Positions 34,783-48,119 of a DNA stretch of 64,000 bases are shown here, piece after piece. A program made the translations under genes and the position numbers. The notes beneath the pieces are model-generated. The model did no database searches. It was not told the DNA's origin and saw nothing but the letters and a program-made list of their open reading frames with translations. Source of the DNA: Eleusine coracana subsp. coracana (taxonomy: Eukaryota > Streptophyta > Magnoliopsida > Poales > Poaceae); contig CM064432.1 of NCBI GenBank assembly GCA_032690845.1, forward strand, positions 59,580,071 through 59,644,070, given 5' to 3'. Position 1 is the stretch's first letter. Each line of letters opens with the position of its first letter.

Positions 34783-37700
34783 ATGGCGGCGGCTGCCGAT
34801 CCTGCCGGCGACGACCGCTTCTTCAAAGTCGACTTCACCAGCACCGGCGAGAAGCTGCTCCAGGAGCGCTTGCGGGAGAAGTTGCGCGAGTTCATGAGCG
34901 CCCCCGACGACTCCCTCGTGGTACAGTGACGCAGCTCGCTGGCTCACTCAATTTCGTGCGCTGCCTCACTGGCTTCGCGTTTGGATGCTGTGTTGTGGTT
35001 GATTTCAGTGATTACAGTCTGGGCTTGCTCTGCAGCTCAGGGATTTAGGTCGAACTCAGGTTGATAGTTAGCATGTAGCGGACTGGCTAGAATGACTGTG
35101 TATTTGCTCGAGTTAGTGTGCCCTATAAACTACTCAACATAGACTTTGGGTTAGAGGCTTTGGTGAATTAAGTTATTAGAGTAATGGGATGGTGGATTTT
35201 GTGCACCAAACCACTTATTAGGTGAATTCCTCACGTATTATCATCAAATGGTGGAAAACCTCCACTAAACTGATGTGTATGTGGTATTCAGTGCAATCTG
35301 TTGCAATTAAGTGTACTGTTTATTCAAATGAGAATGCAATAATTACTACAAACAATGTTATACTTGGGCATATATGGTATTAATTTAGGCCTGTGATGGC
35401 TGTGACTCCTTCCAAATAAACAGTTCATTTCGCCACTTCTTTTCCATCTATCAGTATTGAGCAGGTTTAATATTTTTGTCTTTTGGCCCTGACCTTAAGT
35501 AGTTAATAGGTCCCTCATTTCTGTAGAAGAATGCTCCATTCCCTTTTTTACATCATGGTGTTTCGGTGCGACGTCTCAGCAGAAACTCCAGGAGAGAGAC
35601 CTATCATAGATTTTTGTCTTAAGAATTTCCCTGTCTTTAAAGATGGGTGTTGTTGATAATTAGATTCAGGTCTGATCTGTTTCTATCGGAGCAAGCATTA
35701 CACAATGACATCGAAATGCATTGCGTGTATAGTAATTTTATTACTCCTGAACTTTTTTCACCTTGGGTTAACAACAGAATTCTCTTATCCAGTTATCCTC
35801 ATTTCTCTTATTATGCTGGAATATTTCAAGATATAAAGCAATAATTGGACCTCTGTTTCTGTTTTGAGTGCAGGAATATGTTATTCTCTTGCTCACGGGT
35901 GGAATACACAAGGATGATGCGTGTCAGAAACTCAATGTATTTTTAGAGGATGATAGTACGGCATTTATTTCCTGGTTAGTATGTGATGTATTGCATTAAT
36001 TTCTATACTGCCTTTTTCTTTATGCGTCAGATTTGCCTCTGAACCATTATTGATTTTTGTGAGTAGCATTAGCATTAAGAATTGAAGATTTTCTTTCAAG
36101 TGATTCTATAAAATATGATTGAAAAGTTAGCAAATGGTCAAGATCCAACTAGCGGCCCTGTATGTGCCATTATACACCGTTCATTCAATGTTTTGATCTT
36201 GAACAAGTTTTTTTTTTTCATAAGTCACATCTTAGATTCTGTTAAAAATGCTACATCAAACTGAAAATATAATGAAATGTGTTATCTACCAATCAGTTTT
36301 AATGTTATCATTCTTTTGCGGACACAACATTCATAGTGATGCTTTTCTCCAGAGTCGATCCAGCATCTGAAAATGTTTTTTATACAATCATACACATCAA
36401 CAAAAGAAGTCGCCTGAGTTGATCTAAAATCTGAAAAAGTGAAAATCATACAATAATACACATCAATAAAAGAACTATTGACAAGAAACAATTCTTTGTT
36501 GTATTCATGCCATCCTTTTGGGTGTAAAAATGAATGTCCTTTTCCTTTTATAGGTTGTGGGATCATCTTTCTTTGCATTTTCACCTATATGTGAAAGCAC
36601 AAGAACAAAATCAGCAGCAGATTAAGGATGTCGAGCCCCCCAAAGAAGTATCTGGAGAACATAAGCCATCAGAGGTGCTCCAGATAAGCAAAGTTCAAAC
36701 CCATTCTGAGCACACGATTGAATCAAGTGTGACCACTAGAAAACGAAATAAGAGGGAATGGAAAGGAACTGGTCGAGAGGGTAATGAAAAATTTCCACTT
36801 CGAAGTGTTCTAACTGATATTCTTCACGGAGAGGAGAAACGATCGCAAAAGTCCAGTGAAATACGACACCCTCCATTGAAACAACAGAATGGCAGGAAGC
36901 GCGACTGGGATGATGAACCGCTGCAAACAAAGGTGTGATGTATTCCTAAATCTCAACTGCTTTCATGCTTTTGTTGACCAACTTGATTGTGGCAATTGTG
37001 CTTTCATGCTTTTTTTCGTTTTATATTTTATTAATATCTGGCTTCTATTCTTAATGGTGTGCCTTGCTCACAAATTTGTTTTGTACTGTGACTAAATTTT
37101 AGTCTACTACCGTGCACTGAATCTATCCATATGCATATTAGTGCTGAGTATCATATCTTATTGGCAACAGTGAGAAGAACAAAAGAGAAGTAAAAAACAA
37201 AGTTCAGTGAAAATATTATTGGCAACTGAGAAAATAAAGATATTTTTAACAAGGAAAGTATATATGTGAACTACATTGATTCATCTTCAGTTCTTCACTA
37301 TTGTAGTCTTCCCTTCAATTATGACCAAGTTGGATGAGCTCATTTTCTATGAGTTTTGGCATGTTGGATAACTCTTCTATGAGACAAACTGATTATTGTA
37401 TGAACATCTGTGTATAGCACAGTTTGGTCAAGGAAAATCCTTTTTTGGGGACCAAGCATAACATATTTTTCTTTTAATTTTCTCTAAGGTTTTTTAAGTC
37501 CATTAAGATATTCTTTTCTTCATGTAGATTTTTTTTTGGTCTTATTTTTTTTAAAAAAAAATTGTTCTGCAGAGAGACGTATCTTCACGTCCCATGCTTG
37601 GTGGTGGTGCTTCACGTCGTCTTCTGCAGTTTGCTGTTCGTGATGCTGTAAAAGCTGTACAGCCATCCAGCAGTTCTTCTGAACCTGCATCCAAGCGGCT

Positions 37701-40700
37701 ACGCTCTGTAGTTTCCACAGCTTTTGCAGACAACCGGCATGATAAGAGGCTAGAAAGACCCCAAGACTGCCTTAATGATAGAAGACCAGAAAGAACTAGG
37801 CCAATGCTACAGGTACACGGAGCTGCGTTAGCTCTCAAAGCTGCTGCAGAGGCTGCTGCAGATTCTACGAAAGTTAGATCAACTGGAAGTGTTTTCAAGC
37901 GATTGGGTCAAGGGAATGTAAAACAGCCATCTCGTTCTCGCGAAGGGAAGAGAGATTACGAGGACCCTGAGCCAGAAACTACCATAGATGAACATTATTC
38001 TGACCGGTATGTTAATGATGAGGAATCTGAAGAGGAATCTGGGGAGCTGACCATGGCTAATAGGGAAGATGAAATGAGTGTTGATTCGACCTCTGATGAT
38101 GATTTAGACCAAGATGAAAATATTACAAGGTACCAAAGTTCTGGTTCACAGGAAGATGCTTTCGAATCTCTTGTAGAGAAGAAAACTTCCTTGGTGAGAT
38201 GCAGTACTGAACCGGAGACTAATGCAATAAGGCATTCCAGTGTGATCAATAAGGAGCAACCTATTTCTTTGTCGACAGCAGTAGCAAGTAAAACCATGGC
38301 TGTCCCTGCTGATGTGAGTACTGTAGAACCTATCAACTATGAAACACCAAAAGATGTTCATGTTGTGGAGAAGCCTTACATCACACCCACAAATGCAAAC
38401 ACCACCAGTCTTCCTAGCAACATCAAAGTAAGCATCCTCATAGTTTTGATAAAATACTTTTTTAATGATTGTCATTCCTATTCTTTATTCCTGCCCCTGA
38501 ATCACGGTATATTTGAGTCACACAATTGCTACACATTTGAAGTACGATTGCATTCTACAGTTCAGATTCTATCAGATGTCCGTTTGATTCATTTGACAAT
38601 TGATATTACGGATTTTAATCAATTCAACACTCATGTTAACAAACACCTAAAACAAGAATGTAGTTCATCTAGGTTTAATCAATTCAGCACTCATGTTAAC
38701 AAGCACCTAAAACAAGAATGTAGTTCATCTAGGACTTTAGATGCTACTTATTTGCCACTTGAATGAAATGGCACAGCAGTAGGGGCTCACAAATAAAAAT
38801 GTAAACATGGATATTGTTTATCTGATTTGTCAATACTTGACTTTAATTAAATTTGGCCAGATTACCATTTTGCATAGAGTTTTGTCTATTCTTCTTATCT
38901 GTACATGACCACCTTTATCTGTTTTGCATGCATTTATGCTTATCTACATTGACCACCTTCAAACGTGTGTTTACAGTTGTTTATAGCGCAATAAAACATT
39001 TGGATGAGAATTATCAGTAGGTGACTTCTCTTGTGCACCTTCAAACGCTGATCAGTGTCAAAGCGAGCTGTTACAGTTACACACAAGAGAAGTAGAAAAT
39101 TGCATCCTTGTTGTCTGTGGTGCTTATAGTTTTGCTTTCTATCCTTTTGATCTGGCTTTTACTATAGAATAGATATAGGGTAATGTTGGATAAATTTGCT
39201 TTGATTGCTAACAAATTTCATTCAGGAAGTAGTTCATGCTGAAGTTCAAAAGGATTCTCAGCGGTCTGCACCATCTGGTATGTTATACATCTTTGGTACA
39301 AGTGTAGTTTTCTTTCCCCTTTTTGCATCTACTATACATGCTGATCCTATCCATCTTATTAATAACTGCATCTAATTGTAGTAGCTCTAGCTCTTATTAA
39401 ATTTTGTATCCTGCTTCCTCCAGACTTATGCTTTTGTAGCTAGCCACCATCAATTCACCTAATTAAGTAATAAGTATCTGTGTATCACTCAAACTATACA
39501 TTGTCCCTTGACGCCCTTGTTCATCACTTTGGCCAACTAAAAATATGTGCCTTGCTTGGATAGTCACTCCAAATCTGTATGGTTTTGATTTATTTAAATT
39601 ATACTTTGATTAAAAAAATGGAAAAGGGAGCACTTGATGCAAGTCAGTGTTGTAACCATCATCAGTGGATAGTGCTCAGCCTTGAAGGGGTGCCTTGTAC
39701 TGATATAATTGTTTTACCTTCCTTGCAGTTGCAGTTTCATATAGCACATCACATCCAACCGAGGATGCTGATTCGAGAACCCTGTATATCACCAATGTGG
39801 GTATCTGTTTATTCTCATCAACCGTATTATTTCACACCATTAGAATCTTTCATTTATATTTAGTCAAATTGTCTCAAGGTTCACTATGCTGCCACCAAGG
39901 ATTCATTATCTCGCCACTTCAACAAGTTTGGTGCAGTACTGAAAGTAGTCATTGTCACTAATGCTGCATCAGGGCAACCAACAGGGTTAGTTTTGTCTTC
40001 ACTTTAATGCTTATTGTAGCTGATATAAGATTTTTTGTATCCTGTTATTGTCTTCTTATAGAAGAACAAAACCTTATTATATATAGGTTTTAGAAAGTTA
40101 AGTGTCTGGAGATCTTTGGCATATCCAATATGCATAACCCAGTAATTCCCCACTTTACTGACCCTTGGTTTGAAAATCAGAGCAACTCGAAAAATTATCA
40201 GAAAAAAATGGTTCTAATTGTAACTGCATTCAATAAATATACATATTTCCTAGCTTTCAATCAACTGAAAGCTTTCAGTCAATGGTTCGTTCCTTTGTGT
40301 TTTGATTTTTCTTTTATAGAATTATCCGTATAATAAGTATAAACCGTTGGATCTAGATCGGATGACTCAAAACGGTGATTGAAAGTTGACTACATTTTCA
40401 GTCAGCTGAAAATTAGCAAGTCCCATAAATATATGACAAATAATGATTAATGGAAAAGGGTAAATATTCAGCTAAGTGTTTATATGTACAGTCATGCTCT
40501 ATTCAGAGTTCTTCATGAACTTCTTCAAGTTGATCTGATTCAGAATCAGAGGAGCTTGGATGATAGTATGCTGTAGGTCCTTTCTGCTTAACAATAGATA
40601 ATGTTGCCATGGGAAAAATAAGTGTGATTGCAATCATTGGGGAGGACCATCAAATAAATGGAAGTGGGGACACTTGTCATTAAATTGCTGATGATGATTC

Positions 40701-41481
40701 AGTTGTCATGAAATCAAAAACTTTTTTTATGTTGACTATGCAAGGGTCTGAAAACATAACGTCGGTTGTGTTGCTCTTACCGACCTGGGTTAAATGTTTG
40801 TGTTGTGTGGTTTATATAATTATTGAAATTGTGACTTGGTGTTATAGATTTTTTTTGAACATCGCTGCAAGTATAGCAGCAATAATACACTGGCTCAATC
40901 TAAATTAGTGAATCATATTTACTTGTTTGGAACATGATGATCATTTTCCTTCTACGATACAGATCCGCCTATGTAGAGTTTCTACACAAAGAATCAGCTG
41001 AACGAGCTTTGTCGTTGAATGGCACATCATTTATGACACGCATTCTCAAGGTATGATGGTATTCTTTAAACATTTTTTGGCCTTCCATATGCTCTTTCCA
41101 CTTTATTCTGCTGTTATATTATTGGCTAATAAGGAATGGTCTATACTCTAACGTAGGTTATTATTTTAGATTTACCTGGAATTACAGTAAAGGTGATATT
41201 GTGCTGTTTTCCTTGTAATGTAGGTTGTGCGGCGTAGTTCTCATGAAGTTGCTCACTTTTATGGTTGGAATGCTGGTGGACGATCATTGAATGGTAGGGG
41301 CAGAATATACCCAAGGACTATTCTCCCAAGCAATTCCTTTAGAGGGCGTGCTTCGATGAAGTCCGGTGCTAGAAGCTTACAGTGGAAACGAGAGCCTTCT
41401 GGCACAGATTCAAGTGCAGGTACGAAACATGATATGAGTGTGTCATTGTCTTCCGAACAGGTGCTCCCGCCTGCCACATAG
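34783..41481 (+). CDS. Nuclear RNA-binding protein: N-terminal PWI-like domain plus C-terminal RRM, 9 exons
   Basis: Exons 34783-34920, 35874-35974, 36554-36932, 37573-38427, 39226-39277, 39729-39796, 39879-39985, 40963-41050 and 41224-41481; all GT/AG, phases agree, 681 residues. Residues about 10-95 (FFKVDFTSTGEKLLQERLRE ... FISWLWDHLSLHF) resemble the PWI-like fold at the start of Nab2/ZC3H14 and RBM26/27 proteins. The middle is disordered, basic with RKRNKR (about 125-135) and an acidic DEESEEESGE run (about 355). The RRM (about 525-598) has RNP2 LYITNV and RNP1 GSAYVEFL, closest in feel to nuclear poly(A)-binding protein RRMs. The C-terminus is Arg/Gly/Ser-rich. Inferred role: nuclear mRNA 3'-end or poly(A)-tail handling. 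The function is inferred; the exon model is firm. Confidence 0.88.
38614..38733 (+). repeat. Two 60-bp tandem copies in intron 4 of the RRM gene
   Basis: 38614-38673 and 38674-38733 differ at about two positions. The unit is a multiple of three and both copies stay open in the frame of exon 4, so a transcript retaining this intron would add about 113 residues before a stop at 38766. Confidence 0.9.
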
Positions 41482-44386
41482 TGGAGCATAGAATTGAGTT
41501 GATGATGAGAACCAATTGGTATAATGCTCATGGCTCTGCATGCCAGGACACCAGTCTGACAAGAATGTTACAGCAAATCTGCTGTTTTGTAAAAAGCCCA
41601 AAAAAAAAGAATGAAAAATACTGAAAAAGCTTAAAAATTGGGGAGAGGTTTGGCACAAGAATCTGATAAGAAGCCATACAGATAATTGGAGTTGGCCCTT
41701 GTTGTGATACGTTACATAGGCTGACATACTGCTGGAGCAGTTTTCATTCAGAAGTCAGCCTGCCTAAAGGATCATTCATATAATTATATCTGAAATCATT
41801 GCAACCCTTTTTCGGATGCATTGGTAGTCATGGACGAGGACTGATGACCATATGGTTCAGTATGGCAGATGCTTTCGTGCATATCAAATAGACCAAGATG
41901 AGCAGTTTTCAGACATATTTAATGCATGGACTTGATCAATGTAACTGTATAGCAATAGCATATGTATTTGTACTCTTCTCTGGACCAGTCTCCTTCCCCA
42001 CCAAAAAAAAAAAAGAAAAAAAGGAAGAAAAATAAAAATGTATTTTCTATTTTTTTTATGAATTTTTTTTTATTGATGTATTGGTATCATTTGAGTCAGT
42101 ATTGAGATGACTTGAAGTCAGACATTCATTTTATGGTACACAATGATATGTTTGTTCTCTGTGCGGCCCATACTGAAACTTTGCATGCTACCAGTCTTCT
42201 GTATGTCTCAACATCGATTTAACTCTTTAAGTTGAAGAAACACTCCTTGCCGTGGTTATGAAACTCCTGTTATTTTACTTTTGTTGTACATGGTATACTC
42301 TCTTGATGTCATGACACCTTTGGTACCAGAGAAATCGTTTGAGAAATGATGTTTTTTGGGAAAGACAAACTTCAGCCTAGTTGTAGTACTTTGTGCGGGG
42401 ATGCTATGGTTGTATGCTGTGGTAAGGATATGGATGGAGCACCATTATGCATATCTGTGACCTCAAGTTTTTACAGATATTTAAATTCTTACGTTAGGTT
42501 TTAAGGATGGACAAAAGGAATCATTGGACAAGCAATACACAATGTAAGGGCATTTTCCTTTGCTATGCCTAATCGCCCATGCAGTGTACCGGTATCACAT
42601 GTCAAATGGCATTGGGGTCGAAGAAACAAACGCTGTCCGCATGGCATCATCGCTTCGACAGGCATGGTGCTGGCACCGTTGAAAGTTCCTGCACTGATAG
42701 CACGTGAAGTGTATTACACTGGGCGTTAACCTCTGGCCGTGGAAAACCACATGTAGTGCCGTGGTGGGTTTCCTACGCAGCCTATCGTCACCGTTCTGTC
42801 ATCACGGGCGTACTGCTATGCTAGGGTATAGCTCGTGGACGTCTTAAAAAAAAAATCTTATGGCGTCACTGGCTATGAGCCACGGACATGGCTGTTGGCT
42901 CATATCAATTGGGCCTCTGGTGGCTGCCGAGGTTTGTACTGTGAACTTCTGTAGAAGAAAAAAAAAATAGAGGGTTAGTTTTTATGTAGGGGCAGTTTCT
43001 GTGAATACCAATTTCGTTCTTTTTTAAGAAACAAAGTAGTTAAAAAAAAACAAAGTAGTAGTTGTCATGCACATCAACAGTTCAACTAAACTTAGCGCCC
43101 GGTATTTAATTAAGGTTATAGCACTAATAAAAAAGGGACCATGATTAGTTGGATCTTTTCTCTCTTTGTTTTTCCGACGGATCTTTTCTCGGCTTATTTA
43201 TTATTGAAGAAAAACGGATCCTTGCCCTTGCGCTAACATGCGGACGCATGTGTCGCGGCTGTGGCGTGGATGCGGATTAAAAAACAATATCATGTTGGAT
43301 TTGGTTTGCCTGGCCCGCACCCTTTGTGTGACAGAAGCTTTAGGTGTAAACTAAAGGATTCTCTGTTGATAGGGATGCCTAAAAATCAGGCTGCTACTAC
43401 TAGTAAGAAAAGCAGCCACTTGGGCGGTCACGTCGTCCTTGGAAGCGATAACCCGAAATTGTTTTCTTTGCGGGGTGATGAATAATCCCTGTTCCTGCTG
43501 TGCTCTGTTGGGGCAGCCCACTAAGCCGTCGCACCTATAAACAAACCGATCCGGTGGTGAGTCGAATAAGCATAGCATTAGTAGTCGGCAATGTTTGTGC
43601 GGTAGAAGCCACAGCGTAACTCTTTTCTAGACTAGAAAAGGTTAACTTTTGTGCTGCCCTCCGGGCTCAATCAATCGGGTTCATATTCGTATTCGTAAAT
43701 CTACAGAGTGAAAAAAAAAGTTTGAAACTTATCCTGAGTTATGATAACGAAATATTTGACTGAGCGTGAGGGCCCTGGTCGGTCGAAGCATAAGCAACAA
43801 ATTATCAAAAAGAAAAAGAAAAAGAGCATAAGCAACAGAAGCACTCGTCCAGCTGAGAAAGAAAGCATATCCACGTGCGCATATGCTTTCACCGCCGTGA
43901 GCCCGTGACCCATACGACGAGACGAGTTACGCTTACGGAGAGAGCCGACCGGACCGGACGCGAGCCGGTGAGCCGCCGCAGATGAATGGAGCTCTCGTGG
44001 CCGTCGTCCCAACCGCTCGGCAAGCGTGATGGACGAAATCAAGAAAATGATTGGCTGGATACGAACGAACGATTATTTCCGGTGCTATTCGCAAAGAAAA
44101 AAGAGAAGGATTTCTGGTGCGGCATGTATGCAGGCAGGTCGGCTGTCGGGAGCTAGCGCCGAACGCTAATCGCGCCATGATGGGCTGCACATATACGTCC
44201 CAACACCCCCCCCCCCCACCACCTTCCTGTATCATCATCATCATCAGAACGTTAGGTAGCGTGCCGTGCTCCCTCCCCAATCCCAATTGCGCATATTTTT
44301 CTCATTGTTTATTGATACGGCTCTCGGGATGTCAATACAGGCAGGGACCATGTGGATTCATGTAAGTCCCATGGTAAGAGAGCTTA
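41482..44386. other. 3' region of the RRM gene and spacer
   Basis: Likely 3' UTR to about 42000 (poly-A tracts near 42003). After that low-complexity and mixed sequence without a supported gene. A 12-C run is at 44206-44217. Confidence 0.45.
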
Positions 44387-44708
44387 TGGGTGTATTCGAT
44401 TTTACTCCTCTAATTTTTAGTCTGTTTTATCAAATATTGTGATACTAGTTAGTAGTATTAAATATAGATTATTGATAAAATCTAATACATAATCCTTTCT
44501 CTAAATAACAAGATAAATCTATTAAAACTAATTAGGTCATGATTAGATAATATGATGCAACAGTAAACATCTTTTAATAATAACTTAATTAAGTTTAATA
44601 AATTTGTCACGTAATTAATTTTATATTTAATATATATTTAATAATTATATATAATATTTTAATAATTGATATGACCCATTAATATTTAGATCCAAAAGAA
44701 CACACCAG
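44387..44708. mobile_element. AT-rich MITE, GGGTGT-type ends
   Basis: About 320 bp of strongly AT-rich sequence with short inverted ends GGGTGTATTC and (reverse complement) TGGTGTGTTCTTTTGG. Inner text such as AATAAATTTGTCACGTAATTA resembles a common grass MITE. No clean target duplication. Confidence 0.55.
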
Positions 44709-45869
44709 TGGTAAAACGTTTGTAAAATCAACAGCATTCACGTGCTTAGTGGATAGTATTTTAGATATTAACAGTAATCGATGAACCGAGTTCCACATGC
44801 TCTGAAGCGTGTGACGGTGCGGGAGCGAGGAAGCAACCGGGGCGTTGCGCTGATGCTAATCCGGCAGTCCGCACAGCTCGGTGCGGACAGGGACGTACAC
44901 GGGTCGGGTACGCGTCCTCGGGCACGGGCGTAACGTGCGTGCGTGCGTGCGGTGAAAGCAGCCGGGGCTGTGGACGCGACGCGAGGAGTGACGGCAGACG
45001 CGCCTCCCCGTCGTTGCGAACGGCTGGCTGGGCGCGACGCCCCACCACCACCCACCGCCGAAGGCTGAGTGAGGCCACACGCGCCGCCGCCGCCTTAGAA
45101 TAAGCGGGCGGCGGGGCCGATGGTTTTCGGCTCGCTTTCCTGCCTTTTTGCTGGTTTTCTCTCCCTCATTTTTTTGGGTTGGGTTGGTATGGTTTTGGGA
45201 CGCGCCCGGCCCGGGCGGTCGATCGGCCGGGAACCGGTCAGCTTTGGGCGGCGGCGGCGGCTTGCCCACGGCCGGGGGCACCACCGCGCGGGTTACCAAT
45301 CACGGGCGGACGTGACGTGGCGTCAATACCGCCGTGTGGCTTGACTGTTTTGCCCCCCATCAGGGGAGGGAGTACGGGGGTGTCCGTCCGGCTGTGGGTG
45401 GTGCGTCCCGTTTGTAGACTCTAGCTTAGGTTTACCGGTGATTAGTCATGTTTCGCCATTAGTGGAAAACCGCTGGACTCCTAGAAAAAAAAATCTTGTT
45501 GTACACGGCTCCACCTACTGTCACGGTGATTCCAGCCGTATCCAGCTCCCTGAATACACGCGCCCACTTGCATCATCACACCCTGTTACGCTCCAGTCCA
45601 GTTGTTTCCTTACCGCATAAGAAACGGAACGGACCATCGCAATTCGCAACAGGCGCGTTCCAGTCCATTTCGTAACCGACCGAGTCCACCCGTGTGCCGC
45701 CGTGCTGCTGATCCCAACCGACCGTGGCAGCAGGGATGAGACGACTTACCGCCAGGGACAGGGAGGGGCATCACCGCCATTCCGCCATGCCAACGGCGGA
45801 AATGAATAGAATAACCCCACGGCTAGGCTAGCCGTGACGTCGCTGTCGCGCGTCGGCCCGGGAACGCGT
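44709..45869. other. GC-rich spacer upstream of the A20/AN1 gene
   Basis: CpG-rich from about 44800 to 45420. Overlapping open frames on both strands follow composition and have no domains. Confidence 0.4.
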
Positions 45870-46108
45870 ACGCCGCCCGTCTCCTCTCCTCTCCTCTCCT
45901 CTCCTCCCTCTGCCACAATAAAAACCGCCCTCCCCCCTCATTTCCTCAAACCAAACCGGTGCTCCTCCTCCTCCTCCGGATCACCGGTTGCCTCCTCCTC
46001 CTCCTCCTCCTCCCCTGCCAGCGCCAGGCTCGTTCTTCGCTGCTGCGTGACTGTGTCGCGTGAGGCTCGTCTCGTCGTTCTCTGTGTTCTTTAGCAAGAT
46101 CATCAAAT
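45870..46108 (+). promoter_or_regulatory. Core promoter and leader region of the A20/AN1 gene
   Basis: A (CTCCT)n tract near 45882-45907 and CTC/TCC repeats near 45961-46015 form a pyrimidine-rich leader of the kind seen at plant start sites. CAATAAAAACC at about 45916 is a possible weak TATA-like element. The coding start is the ATG at 46109. Confidence 0.45.
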
Positions 46109-46630
46109 ATGGCTCATCAGCGCGACAAGAAGGTGGAGGAGCCCACGGAGCTGCACGCGCCGGAGATCACGCTCTGCGCCAACAGCTGCGGCTTCCCGGG
46201 CAACCCGGCCACCAAGAACCTCTGCCAGACCTGCTTCCTCGCCGCCTCGTCTTCCACTCCTCCTCCGACCTCCGTCCTTCCGCCATCCCCGTCGTCTTCC
46301 CCGGCACCGGTGGTGTTCCCGCTGCTCGACAGCAACAACAAGCCGAGGCCAAGTCTTCCCGCGGCGGCGTCTCCGGTTCCCGCGGTGGCCGTTGACCACC
46401 GGCCGACGGCGGAGCCCACCAAATCGTCGCGGTCGTCGGTCAACCGGTGCCACAGCTGCCGGAAGCGCGTGGGGCTCACCGGGTTCCGGTGCCGGTGCGG
46501 CGAGCTGTTCTGCGGCGCGCACCGGTACTCGGACCGCCACGACTGCAGCTTCGACTACAAGTCCGTCGGCCGGGACGCCATCGCCAGGGAGAACCCCGTC
46601 GTGCGCGCCGCCAAGATCGTTAGGTTCTGA
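46109..46630 (+). CDS. A20/AN1 zinc-finger stress-associated protein (SAP), intronless
   Basis: 173 residues, single exon, the usual size and structure for plant SAPs. These proteins are induced by drought, salt, cold and ABA and act in ubiquitin signalling; the A20 finger binds ubiquitin and some members have E3 activity. The A20 finger is at residues 20-45 with Cys23, Cys27, Cys39 and Cys42 (CANSCGFPGNPATKNLCQTC). A Ser/Pro linker follows. The AN1 finger begins at Cys114/Cys117 and runs through GLTGFRCRCGELFCGAHRYS to about 150. The C-terminus NPVVRAAKIVRF is a family hallmark. By recalled synteny it may correspond to rice SAP11, unchecked. The start is the first ATG in frame. Confidence 0.95.
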   Translation: MAHQRDKKVEEPTELHAPEITLCANSCGFPGNPATKNLCQTCFLAASSSTPPPTSVLPPSPSSSPAPVVFPLLDSNNKPRPSLPAAASPVPAVAVDHRPTAEPTKSSRSSVNRCHSCRKRVGLTGFRCRCGELFCGAHRYSDRHDCSFDYKSVGRDAIARENPVVRAAKIVRF

Positions 46631-48119
46631 GTTTCGGACAAAGAGGATGGATGGATCCATGTTCAACACCGACACACAGATGGTCGCTCTACAATTGTTT
46701 TCTCTTTTTTTTCTTTCTTTCCTTTACACAGAATTAAAGGTCCATGGTCGAGGAGGGGGTCTTATTGCGCTGTTCTTGAGAATCCATTCACAACAAAAGG
46801 AGGAGAAAAAAACGAAGAGGAAAGAAAAAAAAGAGGAGCATATTATTATTCATGGTGGCAGCCAGGCAGGCAGGCAGGCAGGTGCCGTGCCGACTGCCGA
46901 GAGGAAAAGAAAAGGGTGGAAAAAGAACAGCGCGATGATGATAATGTTGTTGTAGCGGTGGTTGAGGGTGGAGAGAGAGAGAGGAGGAGATAGGTGATGG
47001 GGGGTTTGGTTTGGTGTGTTGTCCTACAATCACAATCTCTATTTAATTTTTCTTTCTGTATAAAAAGAAATATTATTTGGCATCTCTCTATCGATTACTC
47101 TCGTCCTGAGCTGCTCCTAGATTCTTTTTACGTTCCATTGGCTGTGCTGTGAATGGGCCGGTGTCAAATAATTGGTGCTCGGATGGATTGGTTCATCTCG
47201 GCTGCTGCTGGTGCTTTGATTGTGGGTAGGTGCACTTGCATCATCCATCATGAATAGATGGATGTAATCAGCCAGCTTTCTTCGCCTGTCCTGGTTTGGA
47301 CTAGTAAACAGATCGACCATTTCCCTGCCGACCTCTTTTGTCAACGATGTATAGCTTCGAGCTTATCTTGTTTTCTGCTTTTTTACAGTTCTCTTACAAT
47401 TCAAAATCTTTGACAGTTTCAGAAACACGTAGACTATTTAGCCGTGCAAGAGATGGCGTACACCAGACTAGACAAAGACCGATCCAAACTTGGTGAAAAT
47501 TCCGAGCAGTTCCAAACCTTTGTGTCACGCACCTAAAGGTAGAAAGAACCTCACCAGAAGAGGAGGCAGGCATGGGCAGATTAGGTACAACAGGCTGCAG
47601 GGACGGACGGCGACACCCCGTTCGTGGCACTACTGACCAGAAGAGAGTAGTGCGGGGTTAGGCCGCGCCGTTCCGTTCCGTTCCGTGTTCACAGAAAATC
47701 AGCGTCGATCGGCAACTTTTCCTTTCCTCCCGGCCCCGACGAGGCGGAGGTGGTGGTGTGGTGGAGGATCTTTTCCCAATCTCCACCACCGCCGAGGCCA
47801 CTTGCGATGGGGAGGCATCAAGCACAAGTCGGCAGCGTAGTATATTTTATTCAACCTTAGCTTCTAGTGGCACGAGCTGCCATCGTGGACGCCACGCGGA
47901 CCAGGCTGGATTGGAACGGGACGGCAGGCAGCTAGGAGGAGTAGCGATCTTTCTCTCGGCTTTCCCTTCTCCTCGTGATCTCTCTGCCTCTGCCTGCCCC
48001 AGTACCGGCCTGGTCGCGTTTGGCTGGCTAGCCGTGTCGCCATCACTGTTGATGAGAGGACATCAACGACATATAAACAACAACGACGGAAGACGGCGCA
48101 TTAAATTAAGTTGTCACAC
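46631..48119. other. 3' region of the SAP gene and spacer
   Basis: The 3' UTR probably ends before about 47100. Nothing else is supported. Confidence 0.45.

Noticed and set aside
43500..43660. snRNA-type promoter (GCCCA motif and TATAAA) with a short RNA after it
   Set aside because: The upstream element is not convincing and no U-RNA sequence follows.
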